Source of the DNA: Nothopassalora personata
Lineage: Eukaryota; Ascomycota; Dothideomycetes; Mycosphaerellales; Mycosphaerellaceae
DNA length: 64,000 nucleotides
NCBI GenBank assembly: GCA_033816765.1
Contig: CM066294.1
Span: forward strand, 3,038,001-3,102,000
Direction: 5' to 3'
In this document: piece after piece, positions 41,594-53,963 of the stretch
Layout of the letters: every line of letters begins with the position of its first letter
Numbering within the stretch: position 1 is the first letter of the stretch
Notes under the pieces: generated by a model
The model's input: the letters and a program-made list of their open reading frames with translations, nothing else
Database searches by the model: none
Told to the model about the DNA's origin: nothing
Translations under genes and position numbers: made by a program

Positions 41594-41667
41594 GGCTAGA
41601 GTAGGAATCGAACCTACGACCTTAAGAGTGTAGATAGCTTACGCTCTACTAACTGAGCTACTTAGCC
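41594..41667 (-). other. tRNA-like sequence in GyB
   Basis: On the minus strand the 74 nt fold as a tRNA: acceptor ggctaag/tctagcc (5 Watson-Crick pairs plus one wobble), D-stem gctc/gagc, and a perfect T-arm gtagg-ttcgatt-cctac. The A-box and B-box positions are good. The anticodon arm is not canonical: 25 nt lie between D and T stems and no 5-bp stem with a 7-nt loop forms, so I do not assign an isotype. It sits in the same orientation as the antisense ORF, whose stop codon (taa, 41662-41664 complement) lies in its acceptor stem. A sister copy is in GyE (61430-61502). Confidence 0.6.
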
Positions 41668-43017
41668 GATTAATGAGAATAGGGACACAACTTACAAATA
41701 AGTACCCTAATGAGTCTCTACCCCTAGGGACTCGCCCTAAGGCTCCGCTCTAGAAAGCGCCGCCTAGTTATTTACGGGCATCTCTAGGATATCCGAGAAG
41801 GAGACTAGCGAAGGCGATACCTCTACCCCCGACGCCCGCTTAAGAGACGCTAGCTCCTTGCGCGCCTCTTCCTCCTCGAGCTCCTCTAACTCCTTAGCGA
41901 CGGCATCGTCGGTACGACGCTTAGCTAATCGAAGCTATTTCCGAAGACGGATCTTACGCATCTTTAGCCGCACCTCCTCCTCTTTAATCCTCTTAAGCTC
42001 TAGCTTAAGCTTATCGCGCGAATCGCGAAGACGTTCCTACTCCGGACGGGAAAGACGTACATCGTATTTGATTATTCCATTAACGTGCTATTTGAGTCAA
42101 AGACTATGCAACACGGGTCTCGAGAACGAGACCAAAATTTGAGAGAAGGAGAAAAGCCCCGTCGTACCCCGGACGTAAAAACTCCTTAAAAGATGCGAGC
42201 AACGCTCGCTATTCGAACCGTAAATCAAATATATTGCGGCGTAGTACGCGCGTACCCGGTAGTCGTGTCTTGTCGAGAATTGCGGTTTGTCGCCTTGCCC
42301 CGGGCGAGACAAGTTTTGCGCCCGTGTCTCGTTCTTGTTTTAAAAGCCAAGCCGGCCGTACCCGTACGCACCGAGCAAAATCCCAAGAAACACCCGTTGC
42401 CTCTGTTTCAATCCAGTCGCGTTCTCCGGTCTCGAGTGTAGCTCCTCGGTCGCAGTGGCCTCGCTGTCGTCCCCCCCTCGGCCTCTCTTGGTTCCAGCCG
42501 TGCAGTATACGTGGTTTGCGCCCCTAAACGCCTCTCTTGGTTCCAGCCGGCAGTTTACGTGGTTTGCCGGGACGACAGGTAGACAGCGCCTTCGTTGTTC
42601 GAGCGACGTGTACGCTATGTACGTCGCTTTCCCTTCTCGCAGTTCCGGAGTTCTTGTTTGTAGATTTTGAGCGTATCTCGTTCGTTCGGTTCGTCCGACC
42701 TGTCTTTTCTTGTTTCGAGTCGAGTAGGCTTGTATTTTTCGAGAGAGAGAGTCTTAGTTTCTCTTCGTCGTAACGAAGATACTTACGTCGTCCGCCGCGT
42801 GAAGGCGCTCTCTATAGGACGACAGACGTACATCGTAATCTTTATAGCCTTTTCGAATGTAGGCCGAACACTTCCTAGACCGAGAACCTACGATATACCT
42901 TACTACTGCGCCCGAGGATCTAGACTTCTAACAATTCGTGTATAGAGCCATTTCGATACCGGAAATTTCAGTATCTAGAGTAAGTCGATAACGGCGTTTA
43001 TAGGAGGAAGAAGACAT
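41662..43017 (-). pseudogene. GyB antisense Zn2Cys6-like ORF, RIP-mutated and split by SINE-like copy D
   Basis: From ATG 43017 the minus-strand frame reads MSSSS..R.RLT, then a degraded cysteine region (SRSRKCSAY, with Tyr at expected Cys positions) and a Lys/Glu/Leu-rich coiled coil (LKLELKRIKEEEV, LEELEEEEARKELASL). It ends in the first bases of the tRNA-like sequence. Removing the SINE-like insert and one target copy (42067-42837) restores the frame. Internal TAG codons stand where Gln or Trp would be. Position and start match the intact GyA antisense ORF. Confidence 0.7.
42067..42823 (-). mobile_element. SINE-like element, copy D (minus strand)
   Basis: 757 bp with a 14-bp target duplication agacgtacatcgta (42053-42066 and 42824-42837) in the GyB antisense ORF. 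The tail is short (one AATC unit plus As). It differs from the other copies by an isolated G-to-A and a one-base shorter A run. Confidence 0.8.
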
Positions 43018-43090
43018 AGTTAACTATTACTATAAGAAATGATAACGGCTTAAGAAGCTTCGGGACGAAGCTAGGCTAAGAGGGGGATAG

Positions 43091-43451
43091 TGTTACGGAA
43101 TAATTCCTAGGGACCCTAGAATTATAACGACAAGACGAACACGTGACTTATCCTACCTAAGCGCTTAGACATAGAGCGATTAGACTGCTTATGCTTAGAC
43201 TAATTAGACTGCTTATGCTTAGAATAATTAGACTAATTACCGAGATCTACGAATCTCTTTTGTATTTAGGAACGCTAGAAACCCTTATAGTTCTAATGCG
43301 TTCAACTTATGTTACTATCTCACTAATTAGAATACAACTCTTATTCCTATTATTCATCTTCGCTTAGCTTACTTCAGCCTCTCTAAAGAATACCGCCACG
43401 TGACTTGACTTATCTCTCCTCTAAGACTAGCCCTAGAACGAGACAATAACA
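43091..43451 (+). repeat. GyB 3' LTR
   Basis: 361 bp, matching 28768-29128 and followed by ctacc (43452-43456), the second copy of the target duplication. The LTR is less mutated than the 5' copy: it keeps gacgaac and cgtgac where the 5' LTR has gataaac and cgtaac. Confidence 0.9.
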
Positions 43452-46049
43452 CTACCTATCTACATCTACTAACCGACCGACCTACCGTCCTTTCCTTCTA
43501 TAGGTAGCCAACCTACTGCCTATATTATAAAAGAAACATAGAGCTTAAATCTAGGAATAGTAACATTAGTAGGAAGAGGGCTACACCTATCCTAGCTAAG
43601 AATAACTAGAGACTATAGTTTATATATATAAAGACACATCTTAAGTCTAAAGATTTGCTTTAGGTAGTAGATAGTAGCTAGCTACTCTTATATACCTATA
43701 GCTCTATACTACTCTTTAAATTAGAGCTATTAGCTACTAGTAGTAGGCCGAATGCATTAATGCATAGTCTAGCTAGTAGGAAAGCTAATGTAAAGGCTAG
43801 ATATAAGATTCTTATCTACCTTTTATCTAATAACCTTAATAAAGTGTTAGAGACCTAGCTAGCTAGGGAAATCTAGACTAAGATATAGGTAAAGTATAGT
43901 AAGGTTTATTCTATATATACTATAGTAGTTGTTTAAGAACTAATTAACTTTAAAATAATAGAGGACATAACAATTAGGCAAGCCTAGACTTACCTTAGTA
44001 ACCTTATAAGAAGGATTGCTAAAGTAGATCTAGTAGAGGCTTACTATAAAGAGCCTATAAGAAAGCTAAAGTATCTACTTTAATCCTTAACTAAGGTGTA
44101 TCTTAAAACTAAGAACACTATCCTAGCCTAACTAGGCCTATTATATAAAGATTGTCTATAACTACTAGAGGCACATAAATTAAGACTAGATATTGCCTAC
44201 TAAGAAACAGCTATGCTAGTAAAGTCTAGCTTTTAGGGAGGAATAAATTGTTACCTTTATATAGGTAAACATTTTATGTTAAGATGCCCTAAGCTTTCTT
44301 TTACTAAGTAAGCTATTAGGAACAAGGACAAGCCTAGTAGAGGTATATACCCTACTACTAATAGAGGAACCTACTACTCTGTTACTAAGAGACAATTATT
44401 ACCTCCTAGGAGAAGAAGATTAACATTACCTAAAATCCGTAATGTCCTAGAGGTAATTAAGAGTATAGTAGAAGAGATAAGGAATATAAATAAGAAGAAG
44501 TCCTTATCTAGAAAACTAGCTAGAGCTTATATAACCTAAGAAGATTAGCTACTATTATTAGACAGTAAAACACCTTCTAAAGATAATAAGGTTAATAAGG
44601 TTGCCTATTTAACTGTCGAAGCTAAAGGTAAGTACCCCTCCTTAGAGTAGTTACTTAACTCTTATGCTTTATCCTATATAACCGACTAAGATTTACTTTT
44701 TAGGTCCCTAAAACCTCTACTATAGATGAAGTAGATTAAGGTTAGGGGTAGCTTCCTATAAGCTATATATATAGGGAGTGTAGTAATAGGGTGCCCTTGT
44801 AGGAAGTAGATTGTCTTAGAGAATGTCTTATTTGTTCCTAGTCTTAGAGTTAGTCTTGTTTTATAGAATTAGTTTAGCTACTAGTTTGCTGTTTAACTAC
44901 TTAGTTTTACCCTTAAATCCCTTTCTAGTAAACTAGTTGTCTAGATAAAGATAAAAGGAGGGGTTCTATTTATCTATAGCATCTCTAAATAGGTTAAGCC
45001 TTTTACCTAGGTAATACTATCTTAGGACATAGATAAGTTTGCTATAGTAGCTACTAAGTCTAAAGATTAGTAGGAGCTATAGCATAGAAGATATATACAC
45101 CTTAGCAAGGGACTACTAAGAAACCTATATAGAGTCACTAATAAGAAAGATTCTATTCCTATTCCCTCTAAACATTATAATTATAAAGTATGCTTACTTA
45201 TAAATATTAGAAAGTTTAAGGGAGCTACTATAGAGAGAAAAGGAGAAAGGCTAGCCCTTATCTCTATTAATATCTATAGGCTATTTTAGGGTGTAGTCTT
45301 AAGACTAGGATATAAGTACTAGCTTAAGATTATAGACAACTTCTCTAGGAAGAAATAGACATACCCCCTAAGGGCTAGGAGTAATGCTCCTACATTTCTA
45401 TAGGAATAGAAATCTTAGGTAGAAATAAAGTTAAGATGTTTTCTATCTATAGTAAGGAGTAATAGTATAAGGGAGATTCTATCCTTGCTAAAATAGTAGG
45501 AGAAGGAGTATAGCATTTAGATAGACACAGCTAATGCCTATAACTTACTTTAAAATAGACCTATAGAAAGGTTAATTTAAGCCTTAGAGAATATAGTAAG
45601 AGCTATGCTTAAAGACTTAAAGATGCTAGTTAACTTCTAGCCTAAAGCTCTATAAGCTTAAACTATAGTTAGAAACAGACTGCTAAATAGGCTAATTATT
45701 AATAGTATTACTCTTTCCCCTAAAGAAGCCTTTACTAGCTAGGTACTATTAGTTAACTATTTGCGTGTCTAGGAATACAAAGCTATAGTCTATATTAACC
45801 CGAGATCCTAACCTTAAGGCTTAAGAAAAGACAAACTAATAAACAGAGGAAAAGAAGCTATGTTTATAGGATATTCTAAGAATACTATAAAGCAATAGCT
45901 GTTCTAGAAGCTAGATATAAAGACTGTTAAGGCCTATAGCTAAGTTAACTAGTTTAAGAATAAGAAGGGGGGTAATATAAATCTTAGTGTTATCTTTACT
46001 AACTAGTTAAACAAAGTACTATAGCGTAATTCTATTAGGAGGCCAATGC

Positions 46050-46130
46050 GATATCTAGCCTAGGCTAGATATCCCTAGGCTACTAAAGCCGGAGTTTAGC
46101 CGGCTAATAAATATCTAGCCTAGGCCGGAT
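46050..46130. repeat. Paired palindromes in CoB
   Basis: A perfect 24-bp palindrome (two halves of gatatctagcct, 46050-46073) is followed by agccggagtttagccggct (about 46088-46106) and a second near-identical palindrome with atatctagcctagg (about 46107-46130). An 18-bp version (atctagcctaggctagat) also occurs near 28711-28728 in the same copia element. Confidence 0.7.
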
Positions 46131-47449
46131 ATCCCCTATAGGAGCCTAAGTTGTTAGAACCACTACTACAAGCTAAACTATTATTTATATATCTTCCCCT
46201 ACCTCTAAAGAACATTAGAGAGTACTAGAAGTTTAGGGAAGAAGCTCTAAAAGAAAATAGAGATAAGATTACTTAAGATAATCTACCTTAATAGCTACCT
46301 TAAGTTATAGGTAATAAGAGGTTAAGGGGGGATAAAGATAAATATAACTTAGAGTATAAGGCTAAGCATTATAGAGCATTAATTGCTTAGATGTTTTATC
46401 TTAATCTATCTATAAGCCAGGTTAAGGAAATCTTAAATGATATAGAAGAGTATACATTTGCTGCTATTAGGTAGGCTATAGCCTATTAGTAGGAAGTGCT
46501 AATCCTAAAGTCCTATAAGGTAGTAGTAGGAGACCCTAAATAGGGACATATATAGAAAGAGGTAATCTAGAAAGAACTTATTACCTTAGAAAGTAACAAC
46601 ACCTAGGAACTAGTTATACTACTAAAGAGTGTAAACTTAGTAACATCTAGGTAGGTCTTTAATATAGAAAGAATAATTAGTAGAGCTATTAAAAAGTTTA
46701 AGGCAAGACTAGTTATAAGAGGCTTTTTATAGAAATATAGTATAGACTTTAAAGAGACCTTTGTACTAACTGTTAGATATAATACCCTTAGGGTTTTTAT
46801 AGCTATAGTTTATAAGAAGGATCTTAAGATGCACTAGATTAATATAAACAATACTTTTACTAAAAGTAGTATTAACGACTAATAGGTTGTGTTAACCTTA
46901 GGTTTAGAGGGGGTCCCTTAGGTCTAACTTGCCCTAATTTTATTTTAGTTTAATTAGACATTTAGGTAAGCTAGTAGGACCTAGTATTATTACGATCCAA
47001 GCGTGCACCGGCGCTGCAGCCTAATCAAACCTAAGGCAGCAGCCGCCACGAATCAGGTGACATTAATTAGTTACCTGCAGCCTTTTCATAAGCAGCCCCT
47101 TCAATTCTATCTTAGACACATGCAATCTACTATCTGCTTTTGAAACACCTTTATAAGCCCATTTCATGACTTCCAACCACTTGTAACGTGATAGTTATAA
47201 GCCCGACAGGCGCTTACTAACGTTCGCTACACAAAACGAAGCCCTAGAGCAGATTTTGCATCGTCATTTAAAACCAGTGGGATCCATCATTATCCTATTA
47301 ATAACCATTGCATAGCAGTGCAGTGACCCTAGTAGACCTATAGGAACTTTCATTAGGCCTATTAACACCGTCATAGCGACTACCGAGACACCCGGTAGTA
47401 CCGGTGCTTTGCCGCACGCTACTATCGTTCTTAAGAGTCATGACTAATG

Positions 47450-50400
47450 GGATAAGTTTAACCGTTAGTTAGAGCTCTACGCTAAGTCTCTAAACATCTA
47501 GAAGTATATAGATCCGAACGACACTATCGCCGAGCTAGTAGAGCCGGTGTTCTTAACGTTCGAACAGATCCAATCAGCATACACTGCTAAAGACGCTACG
47601 GCGGTAGACAAAGAGCTTATTAAGCTCCGTTAGTCGGACGCTAAGCGTAGGCAGCGGATATATAACATCTTTACCGCAGCAAGGTCCAAACTAGTCACCT
47701 ACCTAATCCGTACTACTACGGAGCTAGGCTAAGAGCTTATGTATAGGAAACGTACTCTTAGAGGCAAGTACTAGGCTCTAAAGACACAGTATAGACTAGA
47801 CGACATGCTGCGTAAGCGATAACTTACACTAGAGCTAAATAGGCTTTAGAAGAGCTAAGCCCGAAGGATTGACGACTAGTGCTTAGACTAGCTAGTATTA
47901 TAGACTAAGATGCTAGATTGTAACTACGCTAAGTACGGAGACCTAGCACGACACTTCTTACTCGTAATACAGTAGAAGCAAGCTCCTACCTATAGAGTAT
48001 TACTGTATAACGAGTAGAAGCGTAATAAGCTCTCTCTTAGTAAACTTACTAAGCGATACCTTGAATAGATACGCGATACCACCCTAGTTACTAACAGCGG
48101 TCGATTAGTCTTTACAACCTTCGTAGGCGAGCTATTAGCCGAACACGATCCTCTAGAAGTCCTACCGACCCTAGCACCTACAGTAGGCACAGGAGGTAGG
48201 AATAACAATAACACGCGTAGCCGTAGCCGCGGCGATAAGAGCCGTAACCGTAGCAATAAGGACAATAAGAGCAGTAATAAGCTAAGCGGCTACTAGAACA
48301 TTACCGGCGAGCCTAAGGAGAGTTGTTATAAGAACCTCTATTTATGCGATGTAGTTAACCCTAAGAAGCGTCTATTAAAGGATTAGCGCTCTAAGCAGTG
48401 GAAGAAGTACTAGAAGCACTTTATCAATTACTACTTAGGCGATGATAGTGAACGCTTACTAGGCGTATTGAACCGCAATGGGCGTACGGATAAGGAACGA
48501 GATAAGGCAATTGCTAAGGGCAAGGCCGTACCGCACGGCTTCACTAGTCTCACTGTCCTTTCGAGCTCGATAAGCTAATTAAGCTTCAACTTTAGGGATT
48601 GCTAGGTATACGACAACTACTCGGATACCTATGTCATTAATCACTATAACTAGTAGGGCGTAGAATTTATTATAGAACGCCTAACTACATCATCAATCTA
48701 AGCCGGAACTACGACATTCCCTATTGCCGCATTAGGCAAGGTTCGCATAAAGATAGAGGGGATACTATTCACCCTATTAGATGTAGCCTATTGCCTAGGC
48801 TTTTATGTAAACGTTATCTCCTACTCACGCATAGAGACGGCTGGACTTTAGTAGCACGGACGCACTAATTTAGTCTATTATAATAACAAGAAATTGATAG
48901 ACCTGCACCGCCCTACTAGCACAATCCCCTTCTTTAAGGTGGTCACACCGCCTTAGTTAGAGATAGTCTATAAATGGCTATCGAGCAATAATGGGAGCAT
49001 CCTACTAAAGATTACTAAGAAGTAGCGCACAGCGTACTTTATTAGCACAATTGGTAAGGGTAATACTATCTAAACACCGCCTATTTAGGACTCTAACGGC
49101 GACCGTACCGTTATAGTAGTAATGAACAGCATAGGGGGCACTAAAGGTGTAGTAACGTCTAGTAGGACCCCCATTAAACACCGTAAGCTCTTAGGCCGCT
49201 AGTGGCACTAAATCTTCGGCTATATTAGCGCTAAACGCATTAACTAGCTTCCGTTTAGAGTTAAGGGGGTGGTTATCAACCCCAATGCACCTAAGACACC
49301 CCTCACTACACATTGTAGAGCATGTAGCCTAGCTAAGGCACATAAAGTGTTTAACAGGACTAAGCCAATTAGGGCAATGACTCCCTATAGGCACGTAGCT
49401 ATAGATTTAGCTAAGTTTACACCAGTATATAATAGTGATCGTTACCTAGTTCATTTCTACGATTTAGATACCTATAGGCACTTTCAATTCACTATTAAGA
49501 ATAGGGACCAACTATTAGTATTAGCTTGCTTTAACAGCCTACTTAGCTTCATTAATTTCATTAGGCGTAGGTTTGTTTACTTCTACAGCGATAATGAAGC
49601 AGCTATTAGCATAGCCTTCCGCTTAACTATTAATAACAATTAAATTGAGTAGCACAACACTACTAACTACGCGTCTAACTAGGACCTAGTAGAACGAGCG
49701 GGCGGCGTCATCATTACGATGTCTCGCACAATCCGCATTTATGCTCGCCTACCTAAAAAGCTCTAGAATGAATGCACAGTAGCTACCGTCTACATTCTCT
49801 AGCGGTTACTAATCTAATTAAAAGGCTAGAAGACTCCCTTCGAATTAGCAACAGGCAGGGTACTAAATGTAGGCTACATAGTAGTGTACGGCTACCTAGC
49901 CTACGTGTACATTTATAGCACTACTTAACTAGGTAAGACTAAGAAGCTTAAAGAACGAGCACTCATCGGATACCTTGTAGGCTACGACTCTACTAACATC
50001 TATAGGGTGTGGGACCTATTGAAAGATAGGGTTATGCGGGTAAAGGACGTCCTCTTTAATAAGACTACGTTCTACGACCCATCAATTCTTACTGCTAGTT
50101 ACTCAACCCCTGTTAAGAACATCGTAACAGTAGAACCGGCTGAAGAGCCTAAACAGTACTACGACCTATATGTGGCTTACTATAAGTAGGACATAGCATA
50201 GGCCGAGGGGGTAGAAGAATAGGCTTAATAGCAGCCGCTCTATTAAAACCCTCGTTAACACGCCTATTAACAATTACTGCTTAGGCATAAACTACACTAG
50301 CTACAACACCGAGCGCTAGCAACATTTAACTAACCTAAAGGTAACAGCAGTTTCTAGCCACTTGATTAGCTATTAACAAATGACGCTATAACCCCTACAC

Positions 50401-52520
50401 TTTTACGAGACTAGGTTAAATCCGGGGTCGAACTAGCGACTAATGAGAGCATAGAGAACTCTAACTACAACAATAACGCGGTAAATAACAGTAACGCGTC
50501 TAAACAATAGTACATTAACACACTGTAATAGTAGTTGATAGATGCCCTTATAGAGGAAGATCGTGAGGAGCTTATAAAAGATGCTTCGACGACTTTAAAT
50601 GTCGCTACCGCTCCGCCTATAATCCCCTTCGAAGAACTTAGCTAAATAGATGACTTTTCCGCTAACACTAATTACGCCCTCACCGGATCCGGTAAGAGAC
50701 TTAGAACGGCCTACTTCCACTATGCTCTACATAATATTATAGTTACTAACGTTGTTATTAGCTAGATAGCGGGCATCCGCTAGAGACCTCGTTATCTAGG
50801 CCGTAAGTACTACGATGTCCTTCGATCCGAACGCATACGCGACTTCTCTCCTCTACGCCGTATTAACACCATCACGTCGATGCACCGCGATGACCTTCCG
50901 CCCGAACCTCTAAACTACCGTACCGCTATAAAGTACCGCTTCGCGTAACAATGGCGTGAAGCCATAGCTAAGGAGTTTACTAAGGCAATCTCTACTAGCA
51001 CATTTAAATAGGTAACTTAGTAAGAGAAGGATTATAATGCTTAGTAAGAAGAGGAGGGACTTTAGCCACTACTGCCGCTAAAGTGGGTGTACAAGTACAA
51101 GCTGGATGAGCATAGTATACTAAAGAGCTTTAAGGCCCGGCTATGCGTAAGAGGCAATCTATAGGGCACACACTTAGATATATACGCCGCTACACTGCTA
51201 GTAAGCATGTTCCGCCTCTACTATACTATAGCCGCGAGCTTCGACCTAGAAGCTAAACAGTTTAATGTTATGAATGCCTTTCTAAATTCGGACCTACCGT
51301 ACACTATGTACCTACAACCACCTCCTAGAATCGATCGACTATCGGATGGATCTAGCTATGCTCTTAAACTAGTTAAGGCTCTCTACGGACTTAAGGAATC
51401 CCCTCTCCTTTAGTATAACTCCCTTACTACAACGCTCTCCTCTTTAGGCCTAGTTCCCCTATTAGACTCTAAGTGCATCTATTATAACGACAAGGTTATG
51501 TTCTTCTTCTACGTGGACGACCTAGTTATGCTCTACTATTGCAAGAACAAGGCCTATGCGGCACACATTAAGCAATAGCTTCTTAACGCATACGAGATGC
51601 ACGAGCTCGGAGATCTAACCTAGTTCTTAGGAATTAAGGTAATACGAGACCGGTAAAAGAGACTACTATAGCTCTTATAAGAGGACTATATAGAGAAGCT
51701 CGCCGCCAAGTTTAGCATATCTACTAGCGCACGCAAGACTAATGTGCTAGTGGATTAACACCTCGACTAGACGGTGCCCGAGGGTTACGTCGTAGACGCT
51801 ATAAAGATCCTTACGTACTAATAACGCATTGGGTCTCTAAACTTCGTAGTAACGTACACACGCCTAGACATCGCCTTTTCCCTGTCTATGCTCTCGTAGT
51901 ACCTAACTAAGCCAACGGATACACATCTAAAGCTTACGGATTAGTACTTACGCTACCTCCTAGAGACTAAGAACCTCTACCTTATATATAGCGCCAGTAA
52001 GCACATTACTGGCCTACACAGTTAGCCTAAACATCTCGGTAAGAACCATGAATTCTTTAGCGCATTAGATGCCTCCTACGGCATAAACGTCGATAGGACT
52101 AGCTCTAGCGGATGGATCTTTATACTATTCGGCGGACTAGTCGATTATAAAGCCTCTAAGTAGATTACTATTACTAAGTCCTTAACCGAAGCCGAACTCC
52201 TTAGTCTATTACAAGCGGTATTAGAGCTAATCTAGTAGGAACGCATCTTCGCCGAGATCTATCTCGAGTTTAACTAGTGCACACACCTGTACTATAACAA
52301 CACCTAGACTATTCGACTTATTAACTAGTAAGGGCAAAAGCTTAATACTAAGCTGCGCTATGTTAACATCTATTACTATTAGCTCCGCTAGAGAGACTAA
52401 CGAGGAGATATCGAGATTCGGTATCTTAATACTAACAACATGCCTATAGATAGGCTTACTAAGCTACTGCTACTACAAAAGTACAAGCACTTCGTGAAGC
52501 TGCTTAACATAGCTAAGGAA
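47450..52520 (+). pseudogene. CoC gag-pol, RIP-mutated copia polyprotein
   Basis: The gag helical region (about 47450-48290: LVEPVFLTFEQIQSAY, RQRIYNIFTAARSKLVTYL, FVGELLAEHDPLEVLPTLAP) ends in an Arg/Ser/Asn-rich tract. A protease-like segment (LDVAYCLG near 48780) precedes the GAG-pre-integrase motif HCRACSLAKAHK (49310) and the integrase core with IDLAKF and FVYFYSDNEAA (open 49269-49643). RT has QFNVMNAFLNSDLPYTMYL, LVKALYGLKESP (open 51207-51413) and YVDD (near 51510). RNase H follows, with TYTRLDIAFSLSML, GYLRY-like and SLTEAELLSLLQA to about 52500. Scattered TAG/TAA at Gln/Trp positions inactivate it. Confidence 0.85.
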
Positions 52521-53963
52521 GGCGTAGATCTACGCTCCTTAGCGCCTACTATAGATGCTAACACTAGCCGCATCACCTTAGGAGGTAATAATAACGCTTA
52601 AGATGCGTAGGCCTACTACACTAGTAGCTCTTCTCGACAGTTACTAGTACTAGGCTTTAACTACAGGACTCCTCTTCTCGGCGCATTATAGCATGTACGA
52701 CATAGTGATTAGCTACCACTAAGCGCTGCTTCGATTATACCTCTCCTTCCGCATTTGGATAGATGCGACTTCCCTTTTATCCTTTTTATGCTAAAATAGG
52801 AAGGAACTAGTAGTAGGACTGCATAAAAACACCTCTTCAGTTCTAAACCCTTCCTCTTTCTTTAACTAATATAGACCGGCAGAGGCTATATAGTATGTTC
52901 GGTACTACTGTCTCCTCTACCGGCTCCGCACTACCGCCTAGCGCCGCTAGCGCCGCTACCGCTAGAGTAAGCGTCTACCATTCACCGGCGCTACCCTAGC
53001 ACCATTATCACTAGGTGTTTCTCGGACTCCTATTGGCCTATAGTAAAAGGACCGGAAACGCCCCTGTTACTAGTAGCGGTGCAGCGTATAAGCACCTATA
53101 ACGGCGTAGCTAATCATAGGCGCCGAAACACTATTAACCTCGCTACTAGTAGCATTACTATTACTACCTCCGTTACTATATTATAACGATCGTTATAACA
53201 TTATCGATGCCTCCATTATCGTCCTTACCTCACTTAGAGATAGCATCTCTACCCGCTAGGCGTGTAGTACCTGTAGCACTACCGTCGCTAGGATCACTCT
53301 TACCCTAAGTAAAAAGATAAGGCCTTTATAAGCTATAAAGACCTTTCATTAGGTAAAAGAGTTCCCACTAGGACGTAGCTAAATAGTAATCTCTACCTAA
53401 GGCAGGAAGCGGAGTTCTCTAAGACCATGACCGAAGTTATATATGCGCGGTTATTAGATAGTAGTAAGGTACCCCAATTGCCGAAGCAACAGCGTACTAT
53501 AACACCTAGGATTTTAATTAAGAATAATAGAGCGGACATTGAAGCGGACGATAGGCTAAGTAATAAATTCAGTAGATATAATAACCCCTAGGACTCGAAC
53601 CCATAACCTTACATGTCCGTTAAAATGTAGGGAGATAGCACGCCTTACCGTTTAGTACTATAAGAATAGCTTAGCCACCCCACCGGATAAGATTCACATC
53701 GTTTAGAACCTATTATATAGGTTAACTATAGTATAAGGGACTTAGTAAGATTGTGAATAGGGATATAAGGCTAGGACAATAGCCTTACCTAAAACGCTGA
53801 CTCAGCGCCCTGCTGTGCAGCTCACAATGGAGCTCTAATAAGCACGCAGTAACGAAGCCTAACGTTATAAGGTGGGTGGGTAGGGTAATAGGTAATGGAT
53901 GGGGTGCACGCGATTACATGCGATTAGCTCATTCACCTACAAGCCGCACGAGCTGAGGGGGTG
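52521..53963 (+). other. CoC 3' non-coding tail
   Basis: About 1.4 kb between the RNase H end and the 3' LTR, without a recognisable protein. It is unusually long for a copia 3' region. At about 53580-53690 the minus strand has tRNA-like promoter motifs (gtggctaagc and gggttcgagtcct), but I could not fold an acceptable cloverleaf. A purine tract (gagctgagggggtg) precedes the 3' LTR. Confidence 0.5.

Larger units (their letters stand above)
28768..43451 (+). mobile_element. GyB: RIP-mutated Ty3/gypsy chromovirus hosting GyA and a SINE-like copy
   Basis: It has 361-bp LTRs (28768-29128 and 43091-43451, tgttacggaa...aataaca) and a 5-bp target duplication ctacc (28763-28767 and 43452-43456) in CoB. 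Without the nested GyA and SINE-like copy D it is about 6.94 kb, close to the 6,968 bp of GyA. The order is the same as in GyA: gag, pol with chromodomain, then an antisense ORF. In addition a tRNA-like sequence lies between pol and the antisense ORF. A polypurine tract (aagagggggatag, before 43091) precedes the 3' LTR. Confidence 0.9.

Noticed and set aside
53580..53690. Possible tRNA gene on the minus strand in the CoC tail
   Set aside because: A-box-like and B-box-like motifs exist, but acceptor strands do not pair and the D-loop has about 15 extra bases. At best it is a degraded tRNA-derived piece.
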